From Nordella sp. HKS 07 (GTDB lineage Bacteria; Pseudomonadota; Alphaproteobacteria; Rhizobiales; Aestuariivirgaceae): a stretch of DNA of 64,000 nucleotides. Of the stretch, positions 43,901 to 52,212 are shown piece by piece. A program made the translations under genes and the position numbers. The stretch covers positions 2,374,001 to 2,438,000 of the forward strand of contig NZ_CP049258.1 of NCBI RefSeq assembly GCF_011046735.1, read 5' to 3'. The notes beneath the pieces were generated by a model. The model did no database searches. It worked only from the letters and a program-made list of their open reading frames with translations, and was not told the DNA's origin. How positions within the stretch are numbered: the stretch's first letter is position 1; each line of letters begins with the position of its first letter.

Positions 43901-45835
43901 TCACTCCGGAAACCCCGCTATGCGCAGGCCCTCCTTCAACCGGTCAAAGTCTTCGCTGCGCTTCATGGGGTAACAGCGACGATGCAAATTACTTAGCCGT
44001 AGATTGGGCTCCAGTTCATGCAGTCGCTCGGCGGCAGATTCAGCCTTCTCCTGCTCGCCAAGATAAGCGCTGCATGCGGCGATCAAGGTGAGTGTGCTAA
44101 ATCGGTGAGCCTGCAGGCGAGAAGCTTTTTCCGCCTGGGCAAGCGCCTCGGAATAGCGCCCGGCCAAGAAATGGGCCGTGCCTATGGAGATTTCCATGCT
44201 GTAGCTGTGGGGATCCTGAGGACTAAGGTCGAGAGCCCTTGAACATCGCTCAATGGCTAGGTCCGGCTCGCCACTGACCGCCTTTACGAAGCCGCTGAAG
44301 AACCATCCCCACGCATAATTCGGATTGAGCCGGAGTGCGCGTTCTGTGAGCGCATCGGCATCAGCGAAACGTCCAGCCAGAAATGCAAGCGCGAAGCCGG
44401 CGGTGCCGAGCGCAACAGCGTCCTCGCGGCCGAATTCGGCCGCCCTCTCGGAAAGATATACCGCTTCATTTTCCTCTTGTGTCTGATCTTCCATCCAGTT
44501 CAAGGCTTTGCGTTGTGCGATTGAGCGGGCGGCGAGACCATAGGCGGCAGCAAATTTCGGATCGAGCGCGATAGCTCGTTTGAAGTAATGGAGAGCATCT
44601 TTGCTGCCCTGGCGGCTCCATGAGTTCAAGCCGGCAAGTCCACGCAGGTAGCAGTCATACGCGTCCAGGCTGCTGGTGGGTTTGTGCTTGGATCGTGCAA
44701 TCTCCGCCTCTTCGAGCCGAGGCGACATGGCTGCCACCGTATGACTTGTGATCTGGTCTTGCAGATCGAACAGGTCCTGGAGCTCGCCCTCAAAGCGGTC
44801 AGCCCAGATGGTGGCACCGGTTTCCGCGTCAATGAGCTGCCCCGCGATGCGGACACGCGCCCCGGACTTGCGCAAACTCCCTTCCAGAATGTAACGAACC
44901 CCCAATTCACGACCAACTTGGCGCACATCCACCGCGCGACCTTTGTACGTGAAGCTCGAATTGCGCGCGATGACGAACAACCAGTGAAGGCGTGACAAGG
45001 CAGTGATTATCTCCTCGACGACGCCGTCTGCGAAATACTCCTGCTCGGGTTCATTGCTGAGATTGGCAAATGGCAGGACGGCGATGGAGGGTTTCTTGCT
45101 TTGCGAAACTATGGGCGCATCAAGGGATCCGTAATTGCGCAATTGATCGACAAGCTGGACCGTTTCTGCCTCGGGCAGAGTACCCAATTCCAGCTTCAAA
45201 CGCTGCGTCAGTTCCAGGTATCGCCGCACCGCCTCGCTGCGTCTACCAAGCGCTGCCAGCGCTTGCATGGCCAGCCGGTGGGCGTCCTCACGGAAATAGT
45301 CGCGAGAAATGCAGGCCTCCGCGTGGCGTAACCCCTCATCGGCCCGGCTCAGTCCAAGCTCACTCCTGGCCAGACGCACAAGCGTATCGGCCAGGAGTTT
45401 CTGAAAACGCCGACGCATGCCGAGCAGCCACTCTTCGAAAACAGGCTCCCGGATGTCGGTGCTTGCTAGGAATTCCAGTCCAAGTTGCTTGGTCGCTGAT
45501 TCAAGCCCTTCCGGCGTATCAGAGCGGATCAGGCCTTCGACGTCGCGAGCGTCGCTGCCGATCATCGTTGGATTCAGCTGTACAGTCTCGTCGCTGGAGA
45601 CCAGCACTTCCTTCCCGATCACTTTGCGCAGCCTTGCCAGAGCCTGACGAACATTCTGGCGCGCCTGTTCGTCGAAATGATTCCCCCATAACAGAGTTGC
45701 AAGCTGATCGCGCGGTACCGGCTTTTCAGCCATAGCCAGGTAGGCCAGCATGGCGCTGAGTTTATGGCTGGACAGGGCAATCGGCGGGTCCGCTCCCACG
45801 ATTTCAAATTGCCCGAACAGTTTGAGCCGCAACAT
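43901..45835 (-). CDS. SARP-like regulator with BTAD, TolB-like and TPR domains
   Basis: A 644-aa protein. Residues 1-90 form an OmpR-like winged helix, about 95-235 a bacterial transcriptional activation (BTAD) helical domain, and the segment from KPSIAVLPFANLS at 248 a TolB-like region as in rhizobial cyclase-associated proteins. TPR repeats fill the C-terminal half. An AGGAG eight bases before the ATG supports the start. It is convergent with the cyclase gene and could control the neighbouring secreted-protein genes, but no target is shown. Confidence 0.88.
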   Translation of the reverse strand: MLRLKLFGQFEIVGADPPIALSSHKLSAMLAYLAMAEKPVPRDQLATLLWGNHFDEQARQNVRQALARLRKVIGKEVLVSSDETVQLNPTMIGSDARDVEGLIRSDTPEGLESATKQLGLEFLASTDIREPVFEEWLLGMRRRFQKLLADTLVRLARSELGLSRADEGLRHAEACISRDYFREDAHRLAMQALAALGRRSEAVRRYLELTQRLKLELGTLPEAETVQLVDQLRNYGSLDAPIVSQSKKPSIAVLPFANLSNEPEQEYFADGVVEEIITALSRLHWLFVIARNSSFTYKGRAVDVRQVGRELGVRYILEGSLRKSGARVRIAGQLIDAETGATIWADRFEGELQDLFDLQDQITSHTVAAMSPRLEEAEIARSKHKPTSSLDAYDCYLRGLAGLNSWSRQGSKDALHYFKRAIALDPKFAAAYGLAARSIAQRKALNWMEDQTQEENEAVYLSERAAEFGREDAVALGTAGFALAFLAGRFADADALTERALRLNPNYAWGWFFSGFVKAVSGEPDLAIERCSRALDLSPQDPHSYSMEISIGTAHFLAGRYSEALAQAEKASRLQAHRFSTLTLIAACSAYLGEQEKAESAAERLHELEPNLRLSNLHRRCYPMKRSEDFDRLKEGLRIAGFPE

Positions 45836-45860
45836 CTTGTGACTCCTGATGCTCCCTTAT

Positions 45861-45876
45861 AGCGTGTTATCACGCT
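45861..45876. promoter_or_regulatory. Palindrome in the divergent SARP / DUF1127 promoter region
   Basis: AGCGTG-TTAT-CACGCT is a perfect 6-bp inverted repeat in the 127-base region between the two divergent genes. It is a candidate operator. CTTTTC follows on the plus strand, so a weak terminator is the alternative. Confidence 0.4.
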
Positions 45877-45962
45877 CTTTTCACAGCCTTTTGCCGGGCA
45901 GCCCCACACCGTTTTTACGGCGGTGAGGTCAATTGTTCGTCTCGTGACAAGGAGAGACTGCA

Positions 45963-46241
45963 ATGACCGACATTGCTGTCCAAAGCCTCGACAAGCGACG
46001 CCATGCCAAGGCTGTGGCGACTACACCGGGTCAGCTGGGATTCTTCAAACGCGTCATCAGCAACTGGCTGTCCCAGGGAGCGATAGGCCGACTGGCCCGG
46101 CTTGATGATCGGGTGCTCCAGGATGTGGGCTTGACCCGCGACGAAGTCGAATGGGCGTGTCGCCTCCCTATTACAAAAAATGCAGAGAAAGCTCTCATGG
46201 AACGCGTAGCCAGCGGAGAAAATGTGGCCACTTCGACGTAG
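45963..46241 (+). CDS. DUF1127 protein
   Basis: A 92-aa protein whose centre reads LARLDDRVLQDVGLTRDEVEWACR, the DUF1127 signature. Small DUF1127 proteins act in phosphate/carbon metabolism, some by binding RNA, in Alphaproteobacteria. The N-terminus here is longer than the usual ~45-50-aa form. A strong AAGGAG lies eight to nine bases before the ATG. It is divergent from the SARP-like gene. Confidence 0.87.
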   Translation: MTDIAVQSLDKRRHAKAVATTPGQLGFFKRVISNWLSQGAIGRLARLDDRVLQDVGLTRDEVEWACRLPITKNAEKALMERVASGENVATST

Positions 46242-46247
46242 CCCCGG

Positions 46248-47327
46248 CTAGAGACGCGTCATGAGGGCGGCAACACAGATGTTGCGGAACGGATAGTTTT
46301 CGGGATTCTCACGTATTAGGCGCTCTGAAGTTGAGAATAGATCTGACACAAGCGAATCAATGTCGGTGCGGTCCCGAAGAGTCATTCTGAAAACGGGCTC
46401 GGTAAAGGCGCGGAAAAAGCTGGTAAAGGCCAGTGCGAACGCGGCCGTGTCTCCGTTGGTCCGATAGTGTTCTACAAATGGAACCGTTGCATCATAGGTC
46501 TCTGCCCGCTCAAGTCTATAGAGCGAGGCAAGTTCGGCATCGGGCCTTGATACTGGCTCGACAAGTTCCGCAAGCGTTCGGAAATAGATCGGTTGATAGT
46601 ACCGAGCGTACTCTTCCCTCGATATCCGTCCGGCGTCGCACAATTCAAGAACCGCATCATTCAATGCGTCATAGATCCCATCGCCAGTGCATTCGTTCCC
46701 GTCTGCGCCGAAAACCTGGACAAGAAGCTTGCCGCCGCTCACAAGTTCGGCGGCTCTTGCCTTTAGGAAGGCGGTCATATCGTTCCCCGCCTGATGGGCG
46801 AATGCGGCACGCTCCTCCTTGCTGACGATGCCAATGTTGCGGATCGCACTTGGCCCGTTTGGAAGAATGTATCCGGGAAGGTGGTCAAGCGGCCGCCGGC
46901 TGAGATATCCGATCGCATTGAAGCTCATCGCTACGCTGGCGGTTGCCCCCGGAATCAGCTGGTCGTACATTGAGCCGGCGACCGCGCTGGCATAAGTGTG
47001 TTCAGACGCAAAAACCGATTTTCCGTCCGCTTGCAATCTCTTGAAGAGCTCGGAGAAGTCATTGGTCGGAAGGTCACTATGGATGGTCAACAGCGGTTGA
47101 TGTGTTCGCCGCCGTAACACGGGCAGGAGGCGTTGCATGACAGCAACGGAATTCTTGCCTTCTGAGCATCCGAAGTCTGTCAGTGAAATGGCATTTGGCG
47201 CAACTGGCAGCTCCATCGACTCCAGGGCGATTTCAAGCCAGGGCAGGACGTGTTCAATCGCTGCCCATTGTGGTGCTGAATGGCGATTGTAAAACCCCTG
47301 ACCAACCATCCCAGTAGTGACTTGCAT
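46248..47327 (-). CDS. SABATH-type SAM-dependent carboxyl methyltransferase
   Basis: A 359-aa protein with the SABATH (Methyltransf_7) layout: GQGFYNRHSAPQW at the N-terminus, the SAM motif LTDFGCSEGKNS at 49-60, HSDLPTNDFSELF at 83-95, and the internal SFNAIGYLSRRP stretch matching the plant A-W-L-S segment. SABATH enzymes are best known in plants, where they methylate carboxyl groups of salicylate, jasmonate and other acids. Bacterial members exist but are rare and uncharacterised. I chose the ATG at 47327 over a GTG five codons earlier. Confidence 0.82.
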   Translation of the reverse strand: MQVTTGMVGQGFYNRHSAPQWAAIEHVLPWLEIALESMELPVAPNAISLTDFGCSEGKNSVAVMQRLLPVLRRRTHQPLLTIHSDLPTNDFSELFKRLQADGKSVFASEHTYASAVAGSMYDQLIPGATASVAMSFNAIGYLSRRPLDHLPGYILPNGPSAIRNIGIVSKEERAAFAHQAGNDMTAFLKARAAELVSGGKLLVQVFGADGNECTGDGIYDALNDAVLELCDAGRISREEYARYYQPIYFRTLAELVEPVSRPDAELASLYRLERAETYDATVPFVEHYRTNGDTAAFALAFTSFFRAFTEPVFRMTLRDRTDIDSLVSDLFSTSERLIRENPENYPFRNICVAALMTRL

Positions 47328-47342
47328 CCTGCTGGATCCCAC

Positions 47343-47673
47343 CGGTGAACCTTCATGAAATCGAAAGTTTAAGGAGATCGTAAGGGCGATCCATGATCAC
47401 TACAATATCGCCGAAAGTAAGCGCGTTTAGGCACCATCAATATGCACACAGCTGCCCTCCCGAGCCAAGCGTGCCAGAGGCCCGGTTACATGCGGCCCGA
47501 CGCCGGGCGCAACCATCCCGCCCCCCTTAAGCCGCCGACGCCGCCCGACCCTGGCACGCCGCGCGCATGATGCCTGCCTCAGCTGCAGCCCCATTTTGAG
47601 GACACAGTGCGGACGCGGCCGATGAGCCCATCGCCGCCTGGCTTGTCGTTCGGATTTAGGCAGTTGATTTTAT
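47343..47673. other. 331-base region without a supported gene
   Basis: This stretch between the SABATH gene and tRNA-Leu has no open frame with family sequence or a good ribosome-binding site. A minus-strand fragment near 47580-47640 reads GGDGLIGRVRTVSSKWG and could be the remnant of a gene. I find no copy of the tRNA 3' end here. Confidence 0.4.
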
Positions 47674-47759
47674 TGGTGCCCCTGGAGGGACTCGAACCCC
47701 CACGCCCTTGCGAGCAACAGATTTTGAGTCTGCCGCGTCTACCATTCCGCCACAGAGGC
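47674..47759 (-). tRNA. tRNA-Leu (anticodon CAA)
   Basis: Minus-strand sequence folds as a class II tRNA. The acceptor stem is GCCTCTG / CAGGGGC with an encoded ACCA end. The anticodon stem GCAGA / TCTGT holds the loop CTCAAAA, giving anticodon CAA. The variable arm is long, and the T-loop reads GGTTCGAGTCC. Confidence 0.95.
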
Positions 47760-47799
47760 CAAACCAGGGGCAGGATGTAGAGGGAGGCCGGGCCTTCCG

Positions 47800-48585
47800 T
47801 CAACCTGAAAGCTGGCGCAGCGCCTCGGCCGTCTGAGGATCGGCCGGAAAGAAGCTTTCCAGCGCCAGCTCCGACAAGGTGACATCGACGGGCGTCCCGA
47901 AAACCGTGGTGGTCGAGAAGAACGACAGAACGCCCTCTGGCATTTTGAGCCGGAAGGGCACCGCCACTCCGCCATAATCGGGATGCGGCGTCCGGCTGGC
48001 GGGATGCGGATAGGCCCTGAGCTCGTCCAGGAGGGCATCCAGGGTGGCATCGCCGGTCACGTCGATCTGCCGGCGCAGCCGGTCGAGCAGATGCGCCCGC
48101 CATTCGCTCAGATTCTCGATCCGGGGCGCCAGGCCCTCCGGGTGAAGGCTGAGGCGCAAAACATTGATGGGCTCGGCAAGGAGGTGGGGGGCCGCTCCCG
48201 CCATGAGCTTCGTCACCGTGCCGTTGGCGGCGACAAGTGTCCAATGCCGGTCAACCGCCAGTGCCGGATAGGGTTCGTGCCCTTTGAGGATCAGACCGAT
48301 GGCGTCCTGGGCCGCGCTCAGTGAGGGATCGTCGAGCTTGCGTTCGGGGTAGGCCGGCGCATAACCCGCCGCCAGCAGCAGCTGATTGCGTTCGCGCAGC
48401 GGCAGGTCGATCACGTCGGCCAATCGCAGTACCATGCCGCGCGAGGGGACCGAGCGGCCGGTCTCGATGAAGCTCAGATGGCGGGTGGAGATCTCGGCTT
48501 CCGAGGCGAGATCGAGCTGGCTGACGCGGCGCCGGCGGCGCCAGTCGCGCAGATGGTCGCCGAAGGTCTTGGGGACATCGTTCAT
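47800..48585 (-). CDS. XRE-family regulator with MmyB-like C-terminal domain
   Basis: A 261-aa protein. Residues about 7-62 are a Cro/C1 helix-turn-helix (RRRRRVSQLDLASEAEISTRHLSFIETGR). The rest is the MmyB-like sensor domain (VLRLSLHPEGLAPRIENLSEWR) common in actinobacterial and rhizobial regulators. The ATG at 48585 is preferred because the helix-turn-helix family begins there. It is divergent from a small membrane protein that it may control. Confidence 0.9.
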   Translation of the reverse strand: MNDVPKTFGDHLRDWRRRRRVSQLDLASEAEISTRHLSFIETGRSVPSRGMVLRLADVIDLPLRERNQLLLAAGYAPAYPERKLDDPSLSAAQDAIGLILKGHEPYPALAVDRHWTLVAANGTVTKLMAGAAPHLLAEPINVLRLSLHPEGLAPRIENLSEWRAHLLDRLRRQIDVTGDATLDALLDELRAYPHPASRTPHPDYGGVAVPFRLKMPEGVLSFFSTTTVFGTPVDVTLSELALESFFPADPQTAEALRQLSG

Positions 48586-48689
48586 GGCGCCACGATAGCC
48601 GAGGGCCCGCGTCGGCTCCATGACCTCCAAGGTAATCGACTTGCTTCCTGGCGCTCCGCATCATCGCACCAGCAACAAAGGAGCCTGTC

Positions 48690-49082
48690 ATGCTGACCCG
48701 CCACCCCGATTTCCTCCGTTACGTCCTCTTCGCCGATGCCGTCGCATCGGGCGCCACCGGGGCCCTGATGATCGCCGGCGCCGGCTTTCTGTCCGGACTA
48801 CTCGCCATACCGGGAGAGCTTCTCTTCGAGGCCGGACTCCTGCTCGTGCCCTATGTCCTCTTCGTCCTCTGGACCGCGACCCGCCGCACCATCCCGGTGG
48901 CGCCGGTCTGGCTGATCATCGCCGGCAACGCGCTCTGGACGCTCGGGTCAATTGTCGTGCTTCTGGGCTGGCTGGCACCCAATGCGCTGGGCCATGGCTT
49001 CGTCATCTTCCAGGCCGCCGCCGTCGGTCTATTCGGCCTTCTGCAATTTGTCGGCCTCGGCCATAGGGCCGTCGCCGCGTAA
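48690..49082 (+). CDS. Small four-helix membrane protein
   Basis: A 130-aa protein with four hydrophobic segments (about 10-32, 38-60, 70-92, 98-125). No catalytic motif is seen. It is divergent from an XRE-MmyB regulator 104 bases away, a layout often found for a regulator and its membrane-protein target. AAGGAG lies eight bases before the ATG. The function is unknown. Confidence 0.75.
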   Translation: MLTRHPDFLRYVLFADAVASGATGALMIAGAGFLSGLLAIPGELLFEAGLLLVPYVLFVLWTATRRTIPVAPVWLIIAGNALWTLGSIVVLLGWLAPNALGHGFVIFQAAAVGLFGLLQFVGLGHRAVAA

Positions 49083-49090
49083 TCGGGTCC

Positions 49091-49175
49091 GGATGCGCCG
49101 GACGTCCCAATTTCTTGGGACGTCCGGCGGATCCTTTTCGGCGAAGTGATTCCACTTCGCGGGGAGGCGCGCTAG
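49091..49175. repeat. Nested hairpins, family 2 variant
   Basis: A nested hairpin with outer arms GGATGCGCCG / CGGCGGATCC and inner GACGTCCCAA-TTTC-TTGGGACGTC is followed by TTTTCG and a second hairpin GCGAAGTG-ATTC-CACTTCGC. The GGATCCTTTTCGGCGA linker is shared with the copy at 8360-8476. Confidence 0.75.
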
Positions 49176-49184
49176 ATTGCCGGC

Positions 49185-49604
49185 ATGATCCGCATCACCG
49201 GCACAATATCCATCCCGGAAGACTCGCTCAGCGAGCGCTTCATCCGCGCCTCGGGCCCGGGCGGGCAGAATGTCAACAAGGTCGCGACGGCGGTAGAGTT
49301 GCGCTTCGATCTTGCCCGCGCCGCTCTGCCCATCGACATGATTCAGCGCCTGCAGCTTCTCGCCGGGCGCCAGCTGACCCTCGAGGGTGTGCTGGTCATC
49401 GCCTCCGATACGCATCGCTCGCAGGAGCGCAACCGCGCCGAAGCCAGGAGCCGGCTCCTGGCGCTTCTGCGCCGCGCCGCGATACGGCCGAAAAAGCGCA
49501 TCGCCACCAAGCCGACCAAGGCCTCCAAGCAGCGTCGGCTTGACGCCAAGTCGCGCAATTCCAAGGTCAAGTCGTTGCGCCGTGTGCGCCCCGGGCACGA
49601 TTGA
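49185..49604 (+). CDS. arfB: Alternative ribosome-rescue factor ArfB
   Basis: A 139-aa release-factor-like peptidyl-tRNA hydrolase. The catalytic GGQ is at residues 26-28 in RASGPGGQNVNKVAT. The basic tail (RPKKRIATKPTKASKQRR) inserts into the empty mRNA channel of stalled ribosomes. Length is that of ArfB/YaeJ, without a codon-recognition domain. A methyltransferase-like gene begins at or near its stop. Confidence 0.93.
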   Translation: MIRITGTISIPEDSLSERFIRASGPGGQNVNKVATAVELRFDLARAALPIDMIQRLQLLAGRQLTLEGVLVIASDTHRSQERNRAEARSRLLALLRRAAIRPKKRIATKPTKASKQRRLDAKSRNSKVKSLRRVRPGHD

Positions 49605-49651
49605 CCGTTCCAGCACCACCAAATCCGGAAACTTCAGGAGGTCGACCGACC

Positions 49652-50224
49652 GTGCATGTGACGATGAGCCCCGACGAATGGAGCCTGTTCACCGGTTTTG
49701 TCCGCTGCGCCCGCCGCTATGTCGAATTCGGCTCAGGCGCCAGCACCGTGCTGGCGGCGTCGCTGGCGGGCGAGCAGGTGATGAGCCTGGATTCGTCGAA
49801 GGCCTGGCTCGATCGCGTCGCCTCGGAATGCCGGGCCCGCAAGACGCGGCTCTTCCCCAATCTCACCTTCGTCGATATCGGCGACACGGGGGAGTGGGGC
49901 TTTCCTGCCAACGAAACGGCGCGTGAGCGCTGGCCGTCCTATCATGCCAGCATATGGGGCGACCCCGCCGCGGCCCAGGGAGACCTCTATCTCATCGACG
50001 GGCGCTTCCGCGTGGCCTGCCTCGTCCAGGTGCTGCTCCATGCCGGTGATCAGGCCTTTGTCGCCTTTCACGATTATGCCTCGCGGCTGCATTATCACGA
50101 TGCGGCCCTCATCGCCCGCGAGATCGTACGCGTTAACGATCTCTCCATCTTCGTGCGTCGTCCCGATTTCGATGCGCGCGCGGCCGCTCGTCTGCTCGCC
50201 GACTACGCCTACGACCCGCGTTGA
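49652..50224 (+). CDS. Methyltransferase-like protein of unknown function
   Basis: A 190-aa protein with a Rossmann-like segment RYVEFGSGASTVLAASLAGEQVMSLDSS typical of SAM-binding proteins, followed by a central DLYLIDGRFR motif. A TTG at 49601 overlapping the arfB stop is open in frame, but AGGAGG at 49636-49641 lies ten bases before a GTG at 49652, which I take as the start. The family resembles proteins annotated as class I methyltransferases or hypothetical; the substrate is unknown. Confidence 0.65.
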   Translation: MHVTMSPDEWSLFTGFVRCARRYVEFGSGASTVLAASLAGEQVMSLDSSKAWLDRVASECRARKTRLFPNLTFVDIGDTGEWGFPANETARERWPSYHASIWGDPAAAQGDLYLIDGRFRVACLVQVLLHAGDQAFVAFHDYASRLHYHDAALIAREIVRVNDLSIFVRRPDFDARAAARLLADYAYDPR

Positions 50225-50270
50225 GGCAGACCCTCGACGGAACCCTTCTCTCCAGCTAGACAACTTCGCC

Positions 50271-50879
50271 ATGCTTCGTTCCCTTTATGACTGGACTCTT
50301 TCACTGGCCGCCCGCAAGACGGCGGAGGTCTGGCTCGCCGTCATCGCCTTCATCGAAAGCTCGGTCTTCCTCATACCGGCCGATGTCCTCTTTTTGCCCA
50401 TGGCGCTGGCGCGGCCGGAACGCGCCTATCGCTATGCCATCGTCGCCACCATCGCCTCGACCTTGGGCGGCATCGCCGGCTATTTCCTCGGCCTCTTCGC
50501 CTATGACACGCTGGCGCGGCCCGTGCTCGAATTCTACGGCAAGTTCGACGAATTCGAGCAATTGCGCCAATGCACCGGTGAAGACACGATCATGCTGCTG
50601 CTGGTGACATCGGGCCTCGCCCATCTGCCCCCGATCAAGGTGGTCACGATCCTGGCGGGCGTCGTCCAGGTCTCCTTCACCTTCTTCGTCTTGTCCTGCA
50701 TCATCGCCCGCGGCGCCCGCTTCATGGCATTGGCCTGGGCCATGCGGCGCTATGGCTGGTCGATCCGTCATTTCATCGAAAAGCGGCTGGGCCTCCTCGC
50801 CGGCCTTGCCGCCGCCATACTCATTGCGCTTTACTTCGCCGCCAAGTATCTCGGCGGCGGCACGATCGCCGCGTGCTGA
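50271..50879 (+). CDS. YqaA/DedA-like VTT-domain membrane protein
   Basis: A 202-aa inner-membrane protein of the YqaA branch of the VTT/DedA superfamily. The re-entrant-loop region FIESSVFLIPADVLFLPMAL and the second GLAHLPPIKVVTILAGV carry the family's prolines and small residues. Other DedA-family proteins flip phospholipids or undecaprenyl phosphate; YqaA members are not characterised. It precedes dsbB by 30 bases and may be co-transcribed with it. Confidence 0.88.
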   Translation: MLRSLYDWTLSLAARKTAEVWLAVIAFIESSVFLIPADVLFLPMALARPERAYRYAIVATIASTLGGIAGYFLGLFAYDTLARPVLEFYGKFDEFEQLRQCTGEDTIMLLLVTSGLAHLPPIKVVTILAGVVQVSFTFFVLSCIIARGARFMALAWAMRRYGWSIRHFIEKRLGLLAGLAAAILIALYFAAKYLGGGTIAAC

Positions 50880-50909
50880 GCATCGGCCCGAGCAGTTGCA
50901 GAAGGACAA

Positions 50910-51371
50910 ATGATCACCCAACGCAATGCCCTGATGTTCATCTTCATCGTCAGCCTGCTGACGATCATCGGCGCTTTCCTGTTCCAGTGGGCGGGCTATG
51001 AGCCCTGCCCCCTCTGCTACATGCAGCGCTGGGCTTACTACGCCGCCATTCCCCTGAGCCTGATCGTCGCCGGCGTCGCCCGCAGCAATGCCGGCATCGC
51101 CCGCTGGGGATTGCTCCTGCTGGCGCTCATCTTCATCGCCAACAGCGTCTTCGGCATCTATCACGCCGGCGCCGAATGGAAGTTCTGGCCGGGTCCGACG
51201 ACCTGCGGCGGCAGCGTGGGAGAGGGCCTGCCCAGCCTCACCAACGAGCCGGTGGTGAGCTGCGAGGAGGCAGCGATCCGCATTTTCGGTCTCTCGCTCG
51301 CCGGCTGGAATGCGGTGATCTGCGCCGTGCTCGCGGTCGTCGCGCTAAAGGGCGCGTCACGCAAGATCTAG
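50910..51371 (+). CDS. dsbB: Disulfide bond formation protein B
   Basis: A 153-aa inner-membrane quinone reductase that reoxidises DsbA. Four membrane helices are present. The first catalytic pair is Cys33-Cys36 in CPLCYMQRW, and the second pair is in the periplasmic loop (TTCGGSVG...VVSCEE). It follows the YqaA-like gene in the same direction, with a usable AGAAGGA upstream. Confidence 0.93.
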   Translation: MITQRNALMFIFIVSLLTIIGAFLFQWAGYEPCPLCYMQRWAYYAAIPLSLIVAGVARSNAGIARWGLLLLALIFIANSVFGIYHAGAEWKFWPGPTTCGGSVGEGLPSLTNEPVVSCEEAAIRIFGLSLAGWNAVICAVLAVVALKGASRKI

Positions 51372-51379
51372 CTAGCCGT

Positions 51380-51445
51380 ATCGGACCGAAAAGCTTGTGG
51401 TCGGGCTTGACCCGACCAAGCGAAGCGGTTTTCGGATAGTCCGAT
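51380..51445. repeat. Three-level nested hairpin downstream of dsbB
   Basis: Outer ATCGGA / TCCGAT, a middle CCGAAAAGC...GCGGTTTTCGG and an inner GGTCGGG-CTTGA-CCCGACC are nested. The plan resembles family 1 and may end dsbB transcription. The rest of the gap to 51577 contains no gene I can support. Confidence 0.65.
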
Positions 51446-51577
51446 GCGCAAATCATCGTGGCATTGCCTGTGCCGATACCGCAACAGTCATGACACGGCG
51501 GCCGATTGATATGGCCTTCCCTGTCGTCTCGCGTTCTTGGATGAAATATCGAGGTCTGCCGCTGCGCCGATGAGCGA

Positions 51578-52162
51578 TCAGGGCTCCAGCTCGGTGTCCC
51601 AGTAGAGATAGTCCTGCCAGCTGTCATGCAGGAAGTTCGGCGGGAACATGCGGCCATTGGAATGGAGTTGGCTGATGGTCGGCCGGACCGGCTTGTGTTC
51701 GGGCCACATGCGCGCCTCTTTGGGCATCTGGCCGCCTTTGAGCAGATTACAGGGTGAGCATGCCGTCACCACATTGTCCCACGTCGTCTGACCGCCTTTC
51801 GACCGTGGGATGACGTGGTCGAAGGTGAGGTCCCTCCGATCGCCGCAATATTGGCAGGTGAAGCGGTCGCGCAGAAAAAGGTTGAACCGGGTGAAGGCCG
51901 GGTTGCGCGCCGGCTTCACATAGGTCTTGAGCGACACGACCGAGGGGATGCGCATTTCGAAAGCTGGGCTGCGCACCACACGATCATATTCGGAAACGAT
52001 ATTCACACGATCGAGAAAGACCGCTTTTATGGCGTCCTGCCAGCTCCACAGCGAAAGCGGGTAATAACTCAGAGGCCGAAAATCCGCATTGAGGACCAAT
52101 GCAGGGCATGCCTCCGGAGATATGGTTGGATGGTGAACTCCGGCACCTTCCTCCTCTAACAT
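51578..52162 (-). CDS. HNH endonuclease
   Basis: A 194-aa HNH nuclease-fold protein. The HNH motif runs from CQYCGDRRDLTFDHVIPRSKGG to WDNVVTACSPCN, with two CxxC zinc knuckles and the catalytic DH. Many Alphaproteobacteria carry this chromosomal protein with no known role in defence; it may act in DNA repair or processing. The annotated ATG has no clear ribosome-binding site and is followed by GAGGAGG, so the real start may be slightly later. Confidence 0.88.
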   Translation of the reverse strand: MLEEEGAGVHHPTISPEACPALVLNADFRPLSYYPLSLWSWQDAIKAVFLDRVNIVSEYDRVVRSPAFEMRIPSVVSLKTYVKPARNPAFTRFNLFLRDRFTCQYCGDRRDLTFDHVIPRSKGGQTTWDNVVTACSPCNLLKGGQMPKEARMWPEHKPVRPTISQLHSNGRMFPPNFLHDSWQDYLYWDTELEP

Positions 52163-52212
52163 AACGGCTATATTCTACATCTTGTGTGTCAGGCCTGTGA
52201 AGCGCTTTTTAA

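Noticed and set aside
47674-47759. Attachment-site duplication at tRNA-Leu
   Set aside because: I searched the ends of the accessory block by eye for a copy of the tRNA 3' end and found none, and no integrase is present.
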